From: Ancylobacter aquaticus
Lineage (GTDB): Bacteria > Pseudomonadota > Alphaproteobacteria > Rhizobiales > Xanthobacteraceae
NCBI RefSeq assembly: GCF_004339465.1
Contig: NZ_SMFY01000003.1
Coordinates: 434,001-498,000 of the forward strand
Length of the DNA: 64,000 nt
Direction: 5' to 3'
Positions 9,241-16,943 of this stretch are shown here, one piece after another. Numbering within the stretch: position 1 is the first letter of the stretch; the number at the start of each line of letters is the position of its first letter. Under the pieces are notes generated by a model. That model saw nothing but the letters and a program-made list of their open reading frames with translations. It did not search any database and was not told the origin of the DNA. Both the position numbers and the translations under genes were made by a program.

Positions 9241-10173
9241 GTGTCCGATGCTGCTTTTCCCGCGCCCCTGTCCCTCGACACGCTGAACGGCCTCGACCGA
9301 AACGGCTTCGTCGTCGCGCTGGACGGGGTGTTCGAGCATGCGCCATGGGTGGCGCAGGCCGCCTTCGCCCGCGCGCCTTTCGCCACGGTGGAGGCGCTGC
9401 ACGATGCGCTCATGGCGGCGGTGCGGGCGCGGCCGGAGGCGGAGCGGGTCGCCTTCGTGGCGGGCCATCCCGACCTTGCCGGCAAGGCGGCGCGGGCGGG
9501 CGCGATGGCGGCGGACTCCATCTCCGAGCAGGTCGGGCTCGGGCTGGACCGGCTGTCGGACGACGAATATGCGCGCTTCGAGCGGCTCAACGGCGCCTAT
9601 CGCGCCCGCTTCGGCTTTCCCTTCGTCATCTGCGTGCGGCGGCAGACACGCGACGCGCTGCTCGATGCCTTCGAGGCGCGGATGCTTCAGGGCCGGGAGG
9701 CGGAGCTTTCCACCGCGCTTGACGAGATCGGCCATATCACCGCGCTACGGCTGGTGGAACGGGTGTCGGGGCCGGGCCTGCCGAAGGTCCATGGCCGGCT
9801 ATCCACCCATGTGCTCGACACCCACAAGGGCGGCCCGGCCGCGGGGGTGCGGGTGGAACTGTTCGAGGTGGGAATAAGCGGGCGGGCGCTGCTGCGCACC
9901 GCGACCACCAACGCCGATGGGCGCACCGATACGCCGCTGATCTCGAACGAACCGCTGCGCGCGGGCCGCTACGAGTTGGTCTTCCACATCGGCGCCTATT
10001 TTTCCGCGCGCGGACTGGAACTGCCGGGACAAGGCCTGCCCGGGCAAGGCCAGAGGGGCCCCTCCTTTCTCGACACGGTGCCGATCCGCTTCGGCATCGC
10101 CGAGCCGGAAGGGCATTACCATGTGCCGCTGGTGGTGACGCCGTGGAGCTATTCGACCTATCGGGGCAGCTAG
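9241..10173 (+). CDS. Bifunctional OHCU decarboxylase / 5-hydroxyisourate hydrolase
   Basis: A 310-residue fusion. Residues 1 to about 175 are OHCU decarboxylase (UraD), with the substrate-binding [13 protein letters not shown] near residue 78, the [11 protein letters not shown] helix, and the [13 protein letters not shown] signature. Residues about 188-310 are the transthyretin-like 5-hydroxyisourate hydrolase (UraH), with [16 protein letters not shown] and ending in [17 protein letters not shown], the diagnostic YRGS tail. The order UraD-UraH matches plant allantoin synthase. It converts 5-hydroxyisourate to (S)-allantoin in two steps. The GTG at 9241 is 4 nt after the guaD stop. A short LPGQG duplication lies in the UraH domain. 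Confidence 0.93.
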   Translation: MSDAAFPAPLSLDTLNGLDRNGFVVALDGVFEHAPWVAQAAFARAPFATVEALHDALMAAVRARPEAERVAFVAGHPDLAGKAARAGAMAADSISEQVGLGLDRLSDDEYARFERLNGAYRARFGFPFVICVRRQTRDALLDAFEARMLQGREAELSTALDEIGHITALRLVERVSGPGLPKVHGRLSTHVLDTHKGGPAAGVRVELFEVGISGRALLRTATTNADGRTDTPLISNEPLRAGRYELVFHIGAYFSARGLELPGQGLPGQGQRGPSFLDTVPIRFGIAEPEGHYHVPLVVTPWSYSTYRGS

Positions 10174-10188
10174 GTGCGGGACGCCGCA

Positions 10189-10210
10189 GGGGCCGGGTCA
10201 CTCCGGCCCC
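10189..10210. terminator. Hairpin between convergent genes
   Basis: A perfect 8-bp stem GGGGCCGG / CCGGCCCC with a 6-nt loop, between the purine operon (+) and the small exported protein (-). There is no T-run, so it may act as a weak or Rho-assisted terminator or an mRNA 3'-end stabiliser. Confidence 0.45.
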
Positions 10211-10221
10211 CGCGTGGCGGC

Positions 10222-10434
10222 TCACCTGTGCGCATAGGCGTTGATCGTTTCCTGCCAGCGTATGGCGGCATCGCCGTTCCGGGCGGCCCGGCTGGCTGCC
10301 GGCTCCGACGTCGCGTAGTTGCGCAGCCAGGGGAAGGCCGAAGGCGGGGCCGTGCGTTTCTGCGTTTGCGCCGCTGCGGGCAGGATGAAGGCGCTGGCGA
10401 GCAGGGTTGAAACGACAATCTGCGTGACGCCCAT
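10222..10434 (-). CDS. Small exported hypothetical protein
   Basis: A 70-residue protein with a clear Sec signal peptide: MGVTQIVVSTLLASAFILPA followed by AAQ as likely cleavage site, leaving a mature chain of about 47 residues. The mature part contains WLRNYATSEPAASRAARNGD and WQETINAYAHR, with no cysteines. GAGGAG lies 8 nt upstream of the ATG at 10434. I do not recognise a family. Confidence 0.6.
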   Translation of the reverse strand: MGVTQIVVSTLLASAFILPAAAQTQKRTAPPSAFPWLRNYATSEPAASRAARNGDAAIRWQETINAYAHR

Positions 10435-10554
10435 GGCGGATGCTCCTCGACAGGCGGGCGGGCTGCACGCCATGTCGAATACTTACGCATGCACCTGTCG
10501 ACTGGCTTTCCAGTGCGCCCGCAAACAGCTGGTGATCACCTGCTGTTGATGCGC

Positions 10555-11094
10555 TCAGTCGTCGGTGGGCCCGGAGAGCGTGTGGTAGCGGCGGCTGTAA
10601 TAGATCAGGCTCTCATGCGAGCCGCCTTCGGCGACGCCGACCACCTCGCAGAACAGCACGTCATGGGTGCCGACCTCGACCGTGCGGACGACGCGGCAGT
10701 CGAAGGCGACCACCGCGCCGACCAGCATCGGTGCGCCGGTGGCGGCGACGCGCCACGCGCCGCCGGCGAAGCGCTCTTCCGGCGGGGTGCGGCCGCCGAA
10801 GAGATTCGAGAGCGGCTCATGCCCTGCCGCCAGCGTGTTGATGCACACCACGCCATTGGCATGGACGGGACCGGCCGCCGACGACCCCTTGTTGAGGCAG
10901 ACCAGCAGGGTGGGCGGGCTGTCGGTGACGGAGCACACCGCCGAGGCGGTGAATCCGTGGCGCCCGCCCGGCCCGTCGGTGGTGACGATGTTCACCGCCG
11001 CGCCCAGGCGCGCCATGGCGTTGCGAAAGCCCTCCCGCGTGACCGGGGGAGGGGTGGGGGGAGCGCTGTCGAGCGGCGAGCACGGGGGGGACAT
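10555..11094 (-). CDS. Flavin reductase family protein (RutF/HpaC-like)
   Basis: A 179-residue NAD(P)H:FMN oxidoreductase with the split-barrel flavin reductase fold. Visible signatures are FRNAMARLGAAVNIVTTDG, GFTASAVCSVTDSPPTLLVC, FCINTLAAGH-like VCINTLAAGHEPLS, and the C-terminal LIYYSRRYHTL. The ATG at 11094 follows a strong AAGGAGA Shine-Dalgarno. It lies directly downstream of an LLM-type monooxygenase on the same strand, and such monooxygenases need free reduced FMN, so the two very likely form a two-component system. Confidence 0.9.
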   Translation of the reverse strand: MSPPCSPLDSAPPTPPPVTREGFRNAMARLGAAVNIVTTDGPGGRHGFTASAVCSVTDSPPTLLVCLNKGSSAAGPVHANGVVCINTLAAGHEPLSNLFGGRTPPEERFAGGAWRVAATGAPMLVGAVVAFDCRVVRTVEVGTHDVLFCEVVGVAEGGSHESLIYYSRRYHTLSGPTDD

Positions 11095-11174
11095 GCCATC
11101 TCCTTCTGCCGGAGCCTCGCCGGCGCTGATACGGGACGCGGCGTGCCGCGCCGGCGGTGGTGCCGGGGCGCGGC

Positions 11175-12488
11175 TCAGAACTCGCGCAGATTGTCGCGGA
11201 GCAGTTGGTGCTTGTATTCGGTGCGGGTGAGGCCGCGCCGTTGCAGCTCCGGCACCAGCCCGTCGCAGATCTCGGTGATGTAGCGGCGCGACACGCGCAG
11301 CACCGGCGTGGTGATGAGGAAGCCGTCGCCGCCGACCTCTTCCATCGCCTCGCCCATCTTCTGCGCCACTTGCGAGGGCGTGCCGATCAGCTCCAGCGAG
11401 GAGACGAGGCCGCCGCCGCCGGCCGCCGCCAGCTGGCGCAGCGTCTTGCCCGAGCCCCATTGCTGGAACTTGTCGAGCGTGCCGGATTCGCCGTTGGTGA
11501 CGAGCTTTTCCGGGAGGGGCTGGTCGAGGTCGAACTGGGCGAAGTCGATCTCGGTGATGGCGGAGATGGAGATGAGCACGTCATTGACGAAATTGTCGGA
11601 CAGGGTGACGCGGTCGAAGCGGGCGCGGGCTTCCTCCTCGGTCTCGCCCAGGCTCGGCGTGATGCAGAAGAACACCTTGATCTCGTCGGGGTCGCGGCCG
11701 AGGGCGACGGCGCGGGCGCGGATGTCGGCGCGGAACGCCTTCATGCCCTCGACGCCATTGGCCACCGAGACGATGGCGTCGGCGTAGCGGGCGGCGAAAT
11801 CGCGCCCGCGCGGGGAGGCGCCGGCCTGCAGATAGACCGGGCGGCGCTGCGGCGAGGGCACGGTGTTGAGAGGGCCGCGCACCTTATAGTAGGTGCCGTC
11901 ATGGTCGATGGTGTGGACCTTGGAACCGTCGGCATAGATGCCGTTGGCGCGGTCGAGCACCACGGCGTCCGGCTCCCACGAGTTGAACAGCTTGTCGCAG
12001 ACTTCCAGATATTCCTCGGCCATGGCGTAGCGGTCCTCGCGCGGAGGCAGCTTGTCCATGCCGAAATTCTTCGCCATCAGGTCCTCGGCCGAAGTGACGA
12101 CGTTCCAGCCGAAACGGCCCTTGGTCAGGCTGTCGATGGTCGAGCACAGCCGCGCCAGCATGAAGGGCGGGTAGGCCATGGTGGACAGGGTGGCGACCAC
12201 GCCGAGATGCTTGGTGGCCATGCCCATGGCCACCGCCAGCGGGGCGGGATCGGCCTTCGGCACCATCATCGCGTGCTTGAGCGAGAGGTCGCGCGAGCCG
12301 CCGAAGGTTTCGGGCACCATCAGCTTGTCCTCGATCATGATGAGATCGAAGCAGGCGCGCTCCATGGCCTGGGCCATCTCGATATAGAACTGGCCGTCCC
12401 ACGGATTTCCGCCCTGGCCGAAGGGTTCGCGCCATTCGTCGGGGGTGAAGTTCATGAACCAGGCGAGATGGAAACGCTTGTCGACCAT
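11175..12488 (-). CDS. LLM-class FMN-dependent monooxygenase (NtaA/SnaA/DszA-type)
   Basis: A 437-residue bacterial-luciferase-like monooxygenase that uses reduced FMN and O2. Features typical of the NtaA/SnaA/DszA/SoxA branch include FHLAWFMNFTPDEW at the N-terminus, RACFDLIMIEDKL, LTKGRFGWNVVTS near residue 125, and RPVYLQAGASPRGRDFAARY near 220. Length matches DszA/NtaA rather than short luciferases. It is 5 nt downstream of the ABC ATPase gene and upstream of a flavin reductase. Branch members cleave C-S or C-N bonds in organosulfur compounds, nitrilotriacetate or pyridine-like rings; the substrate here is not shown by sequence. Confidence 0.9.
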   Translation of the reverse strand: MVDKRFHLAWFMNFTPDEWREPFGQGGNPWDGQFYIEMAQAMERACFDLIMIEDKLMVPETFGGSRDLSLKHAMMVPKADPAPLAVAMGMATKHLGVVATLSTMAYPPFMLARLCSTIDSLTKGRFGWNVVTSAEDLMAKNFGMDKLPPREDRYAMAEEYLEVCDKLFNSWEPDAVVLDRANGIYADGSKVHTIDHDGTYYKVRGPLNTVPSPQRRPVYLQAGASPRGRDFAARYADAIVSVANGVEGMKAFRADIRARAVALGRDPDEIKVFFCITPSLGETEEEARARFDRVTLSDNFVNDVLISISAITEIDFAQFDLDQPLPEKLVTNGESGTLDKFQQWGSGKTLRQLAAAGGGGLVSSLELIGTPSQVAQKMGEAMEEVGGDGFLITTPVLRVSRRYITEICDGLVPELQRRGLTRTEYKHQLLRDNLREF

Positions 12489-12493
12489 TGCTG

Positions 12494-13342
12494 TCAGTCC
12501 TTCACTAAAGCGGTCTCAATTGCCGGGACGGGTGGGCGGTCCTCGGTTGTGGAATTGCCGGCGAGCAGGGTGAGGCGCACCCGCTCGCGCTCCGTCTCGA
12601 ACGCCCTGGATTCGCGCACGCTGCGGCACTTGGCCTCGAAGTCGGAGACGATGGTGGCGCCGAAGCGCTCGGGCGCCTGCGGGTCGTTGCGCCGCTTGTC
12701 GACGGCGATGACGCGGGTGCCGAGCAGGAAGGCTTCGGGCAGGTCATGCGTGACCATGACGATGGTCATGCGGTTCTCTTCCCACAGCTCGCCGACCAGT
12801 TCGTGCATCGACTTGCGGGTGCCGGGGTCGAGGGCGCCGAAGGGCTCGTCGAGCAGCAGCACTTTCGGCTTCATGATGAGCGCCTGTGCCAGAGCGAGGC
12901 GCTGCTGCATGCCGCCCGAGAGCTGGGCGGGGTATTTTTCCGCGTGCTCGCCGAGCCCGACGCGGGTCAGCAGCGCCATGGCCCGCTCTTCCAGCGCCCG
13001 GCGGCGGGCGCCGAAGAAGCGGCCGAGCAGTGGCGCGCCGGCCCATTGCGGGCCCATCATCACATTGCCCAGCACGGTCTTGTGCGGGAACACCGAATAG
13101 CGCTGGAACACCACGCCGCGGTCGGCGGTGGGCTCGCTGGCGATGGGTTCGCCATCGAGCAGGATGCGCCCGCGCGTCGGCTGTTCCTGCGAGAGCAGCA
13201 TGCGCAGGAGCGTGGTCTTGCCGACGCCCGAAGGGCCGATGATGACGAGGAATTCGTGGTCGGCCAGCGACAGGTTCACCTGTTCGAGCACGACCCGCTC
13301 GTCATATTCCTTCCAGACGTTCTCGAAGCGGATGGTGGTCAT
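12494..13342 (-). CDS. ABC transporter ATP-binding protein (SsuB/TauB-like)
   Basis: A 282-residue nitrate/sulfonate/taurine-type ABC ATPase. Walker A is GPSGVGKTTLL (about residues 37-47), the signature LSGGMQQRLALAQAL (about 141), and Walker B VLLLDEPFGALD (about 160), with the H-loop in MVTHDLPEA. The C-terminal extension after residue 215 is about 60 residues longer than in minimal SsuB. Its start lies 1 nt from the permease stop, so it belongs to the same transcript as permease and monooxygenase. Confidence 0.92.
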   Translation of the reverse strand: MTTIRFENVWKEYDERVVLEQVNLSLADHEFLVIIGPSGVGKTTLLRMLLSQEQPTRGRILLDGEPIASEPTADRGVVFQRYSVFPHKTVLGNVMMGPQWAGAPLLGRFFGARRRALEERAMALLTRVGLGEHAEKYPAQLSGGMQQRLALAQALIMKPKVLLLDEPFGALDPGTRKSMHELVGELWEENRMTIVMVTHDLPEAFLLGTRVIAVDKRRNDPQAPERFGATIVSDFEAKCRSVRESRAFETERERVRLTLLAGNSTTEDRPPVPAIETALVKD

Positions 13343-13343
13343 G

Positions 13344-14162
13344 TCAGGTCGCCTTTATCTGGTCCCAGGGATAGGCGGCGACGCTGAGGCGGCGCAGCGC
13401 GTAATCCATGAGAAAGGCGAGCAGGGTGATCCAGATGACGTAGGGAAGGATCACGTCCATGGCGAGATAGCGCCGCACCAGGAAGATGCGGTAGCCCAGC
13501 CCGCCCTCCGAGGTGATGGCCTCCGCCGCGATGACGAACAGCCAGGCGGCGCCAAGCGAGAGCCGCACCGAATCGATGAGGCGCGGCATCACCTGCGGCA
13601 GCACCACGCCGGAAATCATCTGCCAGGTGGAGGCGCCCAGCGTCTGCGCCTTGATGATCTGTTCGGCCGGGATGGCGGCCACCCGCAGCATCACGTCGCG
13701 GATGATGAAGGGGGCGATGCCGAACACGATCAGCACGATCTTCGAGGCCTCGCCGAGCCCGAACAGGATGAACAGGATGGGCAGCACGGCGAGCGGCGGG
13801 ATCAGCGAGAAGGCGGCGAAGAACGGCTCGAAGGTGGCGCGCAGATAGGGCACGAAGCCGACGATGATACCGAGCACCAGGCCGAGCAGGGCGGAGATGC
13901 CGAGCCCGAGGAACAGGCGCTGCAGGCTGAGCCAGGTGTCCCACCACAGCAGATACTGGCTGGTGGCCCGGTCAATCGTCGTCGCCATCCGCACCATGGT
14001 GGTCCAGAAGCTGGCGAAGCTCGGCATCAGCTTGTCCGCCGGCTCCACCGCGAGGCGGGCATTGGAGGCGAAGATGTAGATCGCCAGCACCGCCACGAAG
14101 GGCAGCAGGGCAAGGATCAGCCGGACGCCCGGACGGGGCGCATAATTGATGATGCGGCGCAT
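13344..14162 (-). CDS. ABC transporter permease (SsuC/TauC-like)
   Basis: A 272-residue membrane permease with about six transmembrane helices (the first is LILALLPFVAVLAIYIFAS). The EAA-type loop that contacts the ATPase appears in IIKAQTLGASTWQMISGVVL (about residues 170-189). The ATG at 14162 is preferred over one 13 codons upstream because AAGGGA lies just before it. Pairs with the ATPase 1 nt downstream and the binding protein encoded upstream. Confidence 0.9.
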   Translation of the reverse strand: MRRIINYAPRPGVRLILALLPFVAVLAIYIFASNARLAVEPADKLMPSFASFWTTMVRMATTIDRATSQYLLWWDTWLSLQRLFLGLGISALLGLVLGIIVGFVPYLRATFEPFFAAFSLIPPLAVLPILFILFGLGEASKIVLIVFGIAPFIIRDVMLRVAAIPAEQIIKAQTLGASTWQMISGVVLPQVMPRLIDSVRLSLGAAWLFVIAAEAITSEGGLGYRIFLVRRYLAMDVILPYVIWITLLAFLMDYALRRLSVAAYPWDQIKAT

Positions 14163-14216
14163 GGGTTTTTCCCTTTGGAGGGCGTCATCCGGGTTTCGCA
14201 CGCGAGCCCGGGCTGA

Positions 14217-14319
14217 CCGTCATCCCGAGGTGCCCGGCCAGAGGCGGGCCTCGAAGGATGTTCAGGCACTCACGATTCCATCCTTCGCGGCGCGCTTGGC
14301 TCGCATCTCGGGATGACGG
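14217..14319. repeat. Nested palindromic intergenic repeat
   Basis: The outer arms CCGTCATCCCGAGG (14217-14230) and TCTCGGGATGACGG (14306-14319) pair at 13 of 14 positions. Inner arms CGAAGGATG (14252-14260) and CATCCTTCG (14279-14287) pair perfectly. This is the style of the dispersed palindromic repeats common in Hyphomicrobiales intergenic DNA. It sits inside the importer operon between the permease and binding-protein genes. Confidence 0.7.
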
Positions 14320-14431
14320 CGCGGGAGAGGCTTTGCCGGAGGGCTCCCCACGCCCCGGATCGGCGTTGCATGCTGAGCCGCTGGCCCGGGGGACGGGGCG
14401 AGGCGCCGCCCCTTACCGTCGTCCCGTAGAG

Positions 14432-14456
14432 CCCCTCTCCCCGACGGGGAGAGGGA
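14432..14456. repeat. Short perfect palindrome CCTCTCCCC-GA-GGGGAGAGG
   Basis: A compact hairpin about 12 bp downstream of the binding-protein stop codon. With the larger palindrome beside it, it forms the roughly 300-bp non-coding stretch between binding protein and permease; I see nothing else there. The structure may reduce downstream expression and so make the binding protein more abundant than the permease, as in many importer operons (inference). Confidence 0.6.
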
Positions 14457-14467
14457 GCCGCTGCGGC

Positions 14468-15547
14468 TCACAGCTTGCCGTCGACCGCGTCCTTGGTGAA
14501 GGAGGCGTTGACCCGCATCTTGATGTTGGCCTTGTCGCCCAGCACGGTGCCGTCGGCGACTTCGATGCCGATGGTGTCGACGCTGGTGGCGCCCTGGCCG
14601 AACAGGCCCTGCTGGAAGCAGAAGGTGCGGATATTGTCCCAGATCTTGGCGTTGTCGGCCGAGGTGAGGAAGGCCAGCGCCTCGGCCGGGGTGTAGAAGA
14701 AGTGGGTGGTGTCGAGCTGCGCCTGCAGGCCGCCGGCATCGGTGCCCATGGCGCTGGTCATCACCGCGCGCATGTCCTCGGCGGGCGCGCCGCCGGCCTT
14801 GAGGATGGCGAGCGCCTCATACCAGGCGCCGACCACGGCCTTGGCGAAATCCGGGTTGTCCTTCAGCGTCTGGGTGTTGCCGATGAACACGTCCATGATC
14901 TCGCCGGGGATCTTGGAGCTGTCGAACAGGTTTGTGGCGCCCTTGACCTTGAGCATATCCTCGGTGAGCGGCTTCCACGAGACGGCGTGGGCCATGTCGC
15001 CCTGGGAAATGAAGGCGGCGGAGATTTCCGCGTCCGAAATGTTCACCGTCTTGGAGGCGGTGGGGTCGGTGATGCCGGCGAGCTGCAGGCCGCGGTTCAG
15101 CAGGTAGTGCGAGACGCTGTACTGCAGCAGGTACACGTCCTGTCCGGCAAGTTCCTTGATGTCCTTGGCGGTCTTGGAGACGACGATGTCGTTGCCGTCG
15201 GAATAGTCGGTGATCAGCAGGATCGAGGTATCGACGCCGCCGGCGGCCGGCATGGTGAGGCCGTCCATCGAGGCGACGCCCACCGCGTCGATCTCTCCGG
15301 CGATGAACTGGTTGATGGAGCCGACATAGTCGTTGGCCTGGATGACCTCGACCTCGATGCCGTATTTGTCGGCCCATTTCTTCATGATGCCGGAGGTCTT
15401 CATGTAGGCGAACGGCATGAAGCCGATATAGACGGTGTAGGCGACCTTGAACGTCTTCTTCGGGGCGGCGTGGGCGGCGGGTGATCCCGCGAGGGCGACG
15501 GCGGCGAGGCTGGCGAAGACGGCTGCAGCCCTGAGTATGCGCTTCAT
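14468..15547 (-). CDS. ABC transporter periplasmic substrate-binding protein (NMT1/SsuA-like)
   Basis: A 359-residue exported binding protein. The signal peptide runs MKRILRAAAVFASLAAVALA then GSPAAHA with cleavage before APKK. The mature N-terminus FKVAYTVYIGFMPFAYM and the motif INQFIAGEIDAVGVASMDG are typical of the nitrate/sulfonate/taurine/NMT1 type II fold. First gene of the minus-strand operon binding protein - permease - ATPase - monooxygenase - flavin reductase. The ligand is unknown but is presumably the monooxygenase substrate or its precursor. Confidence 0.9.
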   Translation of the reverse strand: MKRILRAAAVFASLAAVALAGSPAAHAAPKKTFKVAYTVYIGFMPFAYMKTSGIMKKWADKYGIEVEVIQANDYVGSINQFIAGEIDAVGVASMDGLTMPAAGGVDTSILLITDYSDGNDIVVSKTAKDIKELAGQDVYLLQYSVSHYLLNRGLQLAGITDPTASKTVNISDAEISAAFISQGDMAHAVSWKPLTEDMLKVKGATNLFDSSKIPGEIMDVFIGNTQTLKDNPDFAKAVVGAWYEALAILKAGGAPAEDMRAVMTSAMGTDAGGLQAQLDTTHFFYTPAEALAFLTSADNAKIWDNIRTFCFQQGLFGQGATSVDTIGIEVADGTVLGDKANIKMRVNASFTKDAVDGKL

Positions 15548-15578
15548 GAGGGGTGGCTCCGGTCGCTGAAATGGCTTT

Positions 15579-15604
15579 ACCGGGCTATTAAACGGTGACT
15601 TAAT
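15579..15604. promoter_or_regulatory. Candidate TetR operator upstream of the importer operon
   Basis: Between the divergent binding-protein and tetR genes lies ACCG-N10-CGGT (15579-15596), continuing into AACGGTGACTTA (15591-15602). An almost identical AACGGTGATTTA occurs downstream of tetR, before the [2Fe-2S] gene at 16343-16354. Found by eye; not tested. Confidence 0.4.
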
Positions 15605-15683
15605 ATCGCGTGCAAGCCCAACAAATAGGCACGCCTAGCATATGAGCAAGGCAGAAAATTCCGTAGAATTACGGAGGAAACCG

Positions 15684-16307
15684 ATGGCCGCCCGAACCGC
15701 GCGCAAGCGCCTCCAGCCCGCCGAGCGGCGGGTCATGCTCCTCGAAGAAGCCTTGCGGCTGTTCGCGACGCGCCATTTTTCGGTGGTGACGGTGCGCGAT
15801 ATCGCGCTGGTCTGCGACGTCAATGTCGGGCTGCTCTACCACTATTTCGACAATAAGGACGATCTGGTGCGGCGCGCCCTTGGGCACGCCATCGAGCAGC
15901 TTATGGCGGGCTACGAGGCGCGCCGCGCCGCCGGGGCGGAGCCGCTGGCAGAGATTCTCGCCTGGCTCGACATCCATATGGAACTGGCGCCGACGCTGGC
16001 GCAGATGGTCAAGCTGATGGCGGACTATGCCAGTTCCGGCCTGCGCGATGACGAACTCGACGGGCTGATCGCCGGCTTCTATGGCCGCGAGAAGCAGCTT
16101 CTGGAAGGGGCTCTGGCGCGCGGGGTGGAGAGCGGCCGGTTCGCGCCGGTGGATATTCCCCGCACCGCCCGCCGCATCGGCCTGATGCTCGACGGCATTT
16201 TCTACGCTTCCGCCAGCCGGGGCGACGACCGCATCGTCGACGACATCGCCGATCTCGCCGATTTCGTGCGCGACCTGCTCGGCGTGCACGTCGAGGCGGC
16301 GGCCTAG
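15684..16307 (+). CDS. TetR family transcriptional regulator
   Basis: A 207-residue regulator with an N-terminal TetR helix-turn-helix: VTVRDIALVCDVNVGLLYHY at about residues 36-55, followed by FDNKDDLVRRAL. The C-terminal ligand-binding half is helical and unassigned. The ATG at 15684 has a strong GGAGGA SD 5-10 nt before it; an ATG 14 codons upstream has none. It is divergent from the importer/monooxygenase operon and upstream of the molybdenum hydroxylase genes in the same direction, so it is the obvious candidate regulator of both. Confidence 0.92.
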   Translation: MAARTARKRLQPAERRVMLLEEALRLFATRHFSVVTVRDIALVCDVNVGLLYHYFDNKDDLVRRALGHAIEQLMAGYEARRAAGAEPLAEILAWLDIHMELAPTLAQMVKLMADYASSGLRDDELDGLIAGFYGREKQLLEGALARGVESGRFAPVDIPRTARRIGLMLDGIFYASASRGDDRIVDDIADLADFVRDLLGVHVEAAA

Positions 16308-16335
16308 CGCATTGGTATCTCAGGGCCGCGCGGGT

Positions 16336-16356
16336 ATCACGGAACGGTGATTTATG
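16336..16356. promoter_or_regulatory. Candidate TetR operator upstream of the molybdenum hydroxylase genes
   Basis: An imperfect dyad ATCAC-N6-GTGAT (16336-16351) overlaps AACGGTGATTTATG (16343-16356). The AACGGTGA(C/T)TTA core is shared with the region on the other side of tetR. No consensus for this regulator is known to me. Confidence 0.38.
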
Positions 16357-16479
16357 ATGCTCGTCATGAAGAGCTAGCCTCTGCACGGGAGCGCAGACAT
16401 CACGGCTTGCCGCCGCCGGGAGGTGATTGCGGGCCCATCGCTGTTGCGCGTCCTCATCCCTATAAGGAGAGGGCACATC

Positions 16480-16938
16480 ATGAAATTCACACTCAACGGC
16501 CGCGAACAGACCCTGGAAGCCGACGGCGACATGCCGCTGCTGTGGGCGCTGCGCGACATTGCCGGCCTGACCGGCACCAAATTCGGCTGCGGCGCCGCCC
16601 TGTGCGGCGCCTGTACGGTGCATGTCGACGGCGCGGCGGTGCGCTCGTGCCAGACGTTCGTGTCCGATGTCGAGGGCAAGAGCGTCACCACCATCGAAGG
16701 CGTCGCCACCACCGGCAAGGTGGGGGAAGCCGTGGTCACGGCATGGCGCACGCTCGACGTGGTGCAGTGCGGTTACTGCCAGCCCGGCCAGATCATGTCG
16801 GCGGTGGGCCTGCTCAGCGAAAACCGCAAGCCCACGGACGATGACATCGACGCCGCGATGGATGGCAATGTGTGCCGCTGCGCCACCTATCAGCGCATCC
16901 GGGCCGCCATCCACGAAGCTGCCTCAAACCTCGCGTGA
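16480..16938 (+). CDS. [2Fe-2S] subunit of isoquinoline 1-oxidoreductase-type hydroxylase
   Basis: A 152-residue iron-sulfur subunit of a molybdenum hydroxylase. Cluster I ligands lie in [15 protein letters not shown] (about residues 40-54), and cluster II ligands in CGYCQPGQ (about 98-105) and [12 protein letters not shown] (about 130-141). The ATG at 16480 follows AAGGAGA. It starts a two-gene unit with the large subunit 5 nt downstream; there is no FAD subunit, as in isoquinoline 1-oxidoreductase IorAB and related aldehyde dehydrogenases that pass electrons onward through other carriers. Confidence 0.93.
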   Translation: MKFTLNGREQTLEADGDMPLLWALRDIAGLTGTKFGCGAALCGACTVHVDGAAVRSCQTFVSDVEGKSVTTIEGVATTGKVGEAVVTAWRTLDVVQCGYCQPGQIMSAVGLLSENRKPTDDDIDAAMDGNVCRCATYQRIRAAIHEAASNLA

Positions 16939-16943
16939 GCGCC

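Noticed and set aside
11157-13100. Long open frame (about 647 codons) on the plus strand, antisense to monooxygenase and ATPase genes
   Set aside because: It mirrors the codon-position G+C bias of the minus-strand genes, has no recognisable domain, and the opposite strand encodes clear family proteins.
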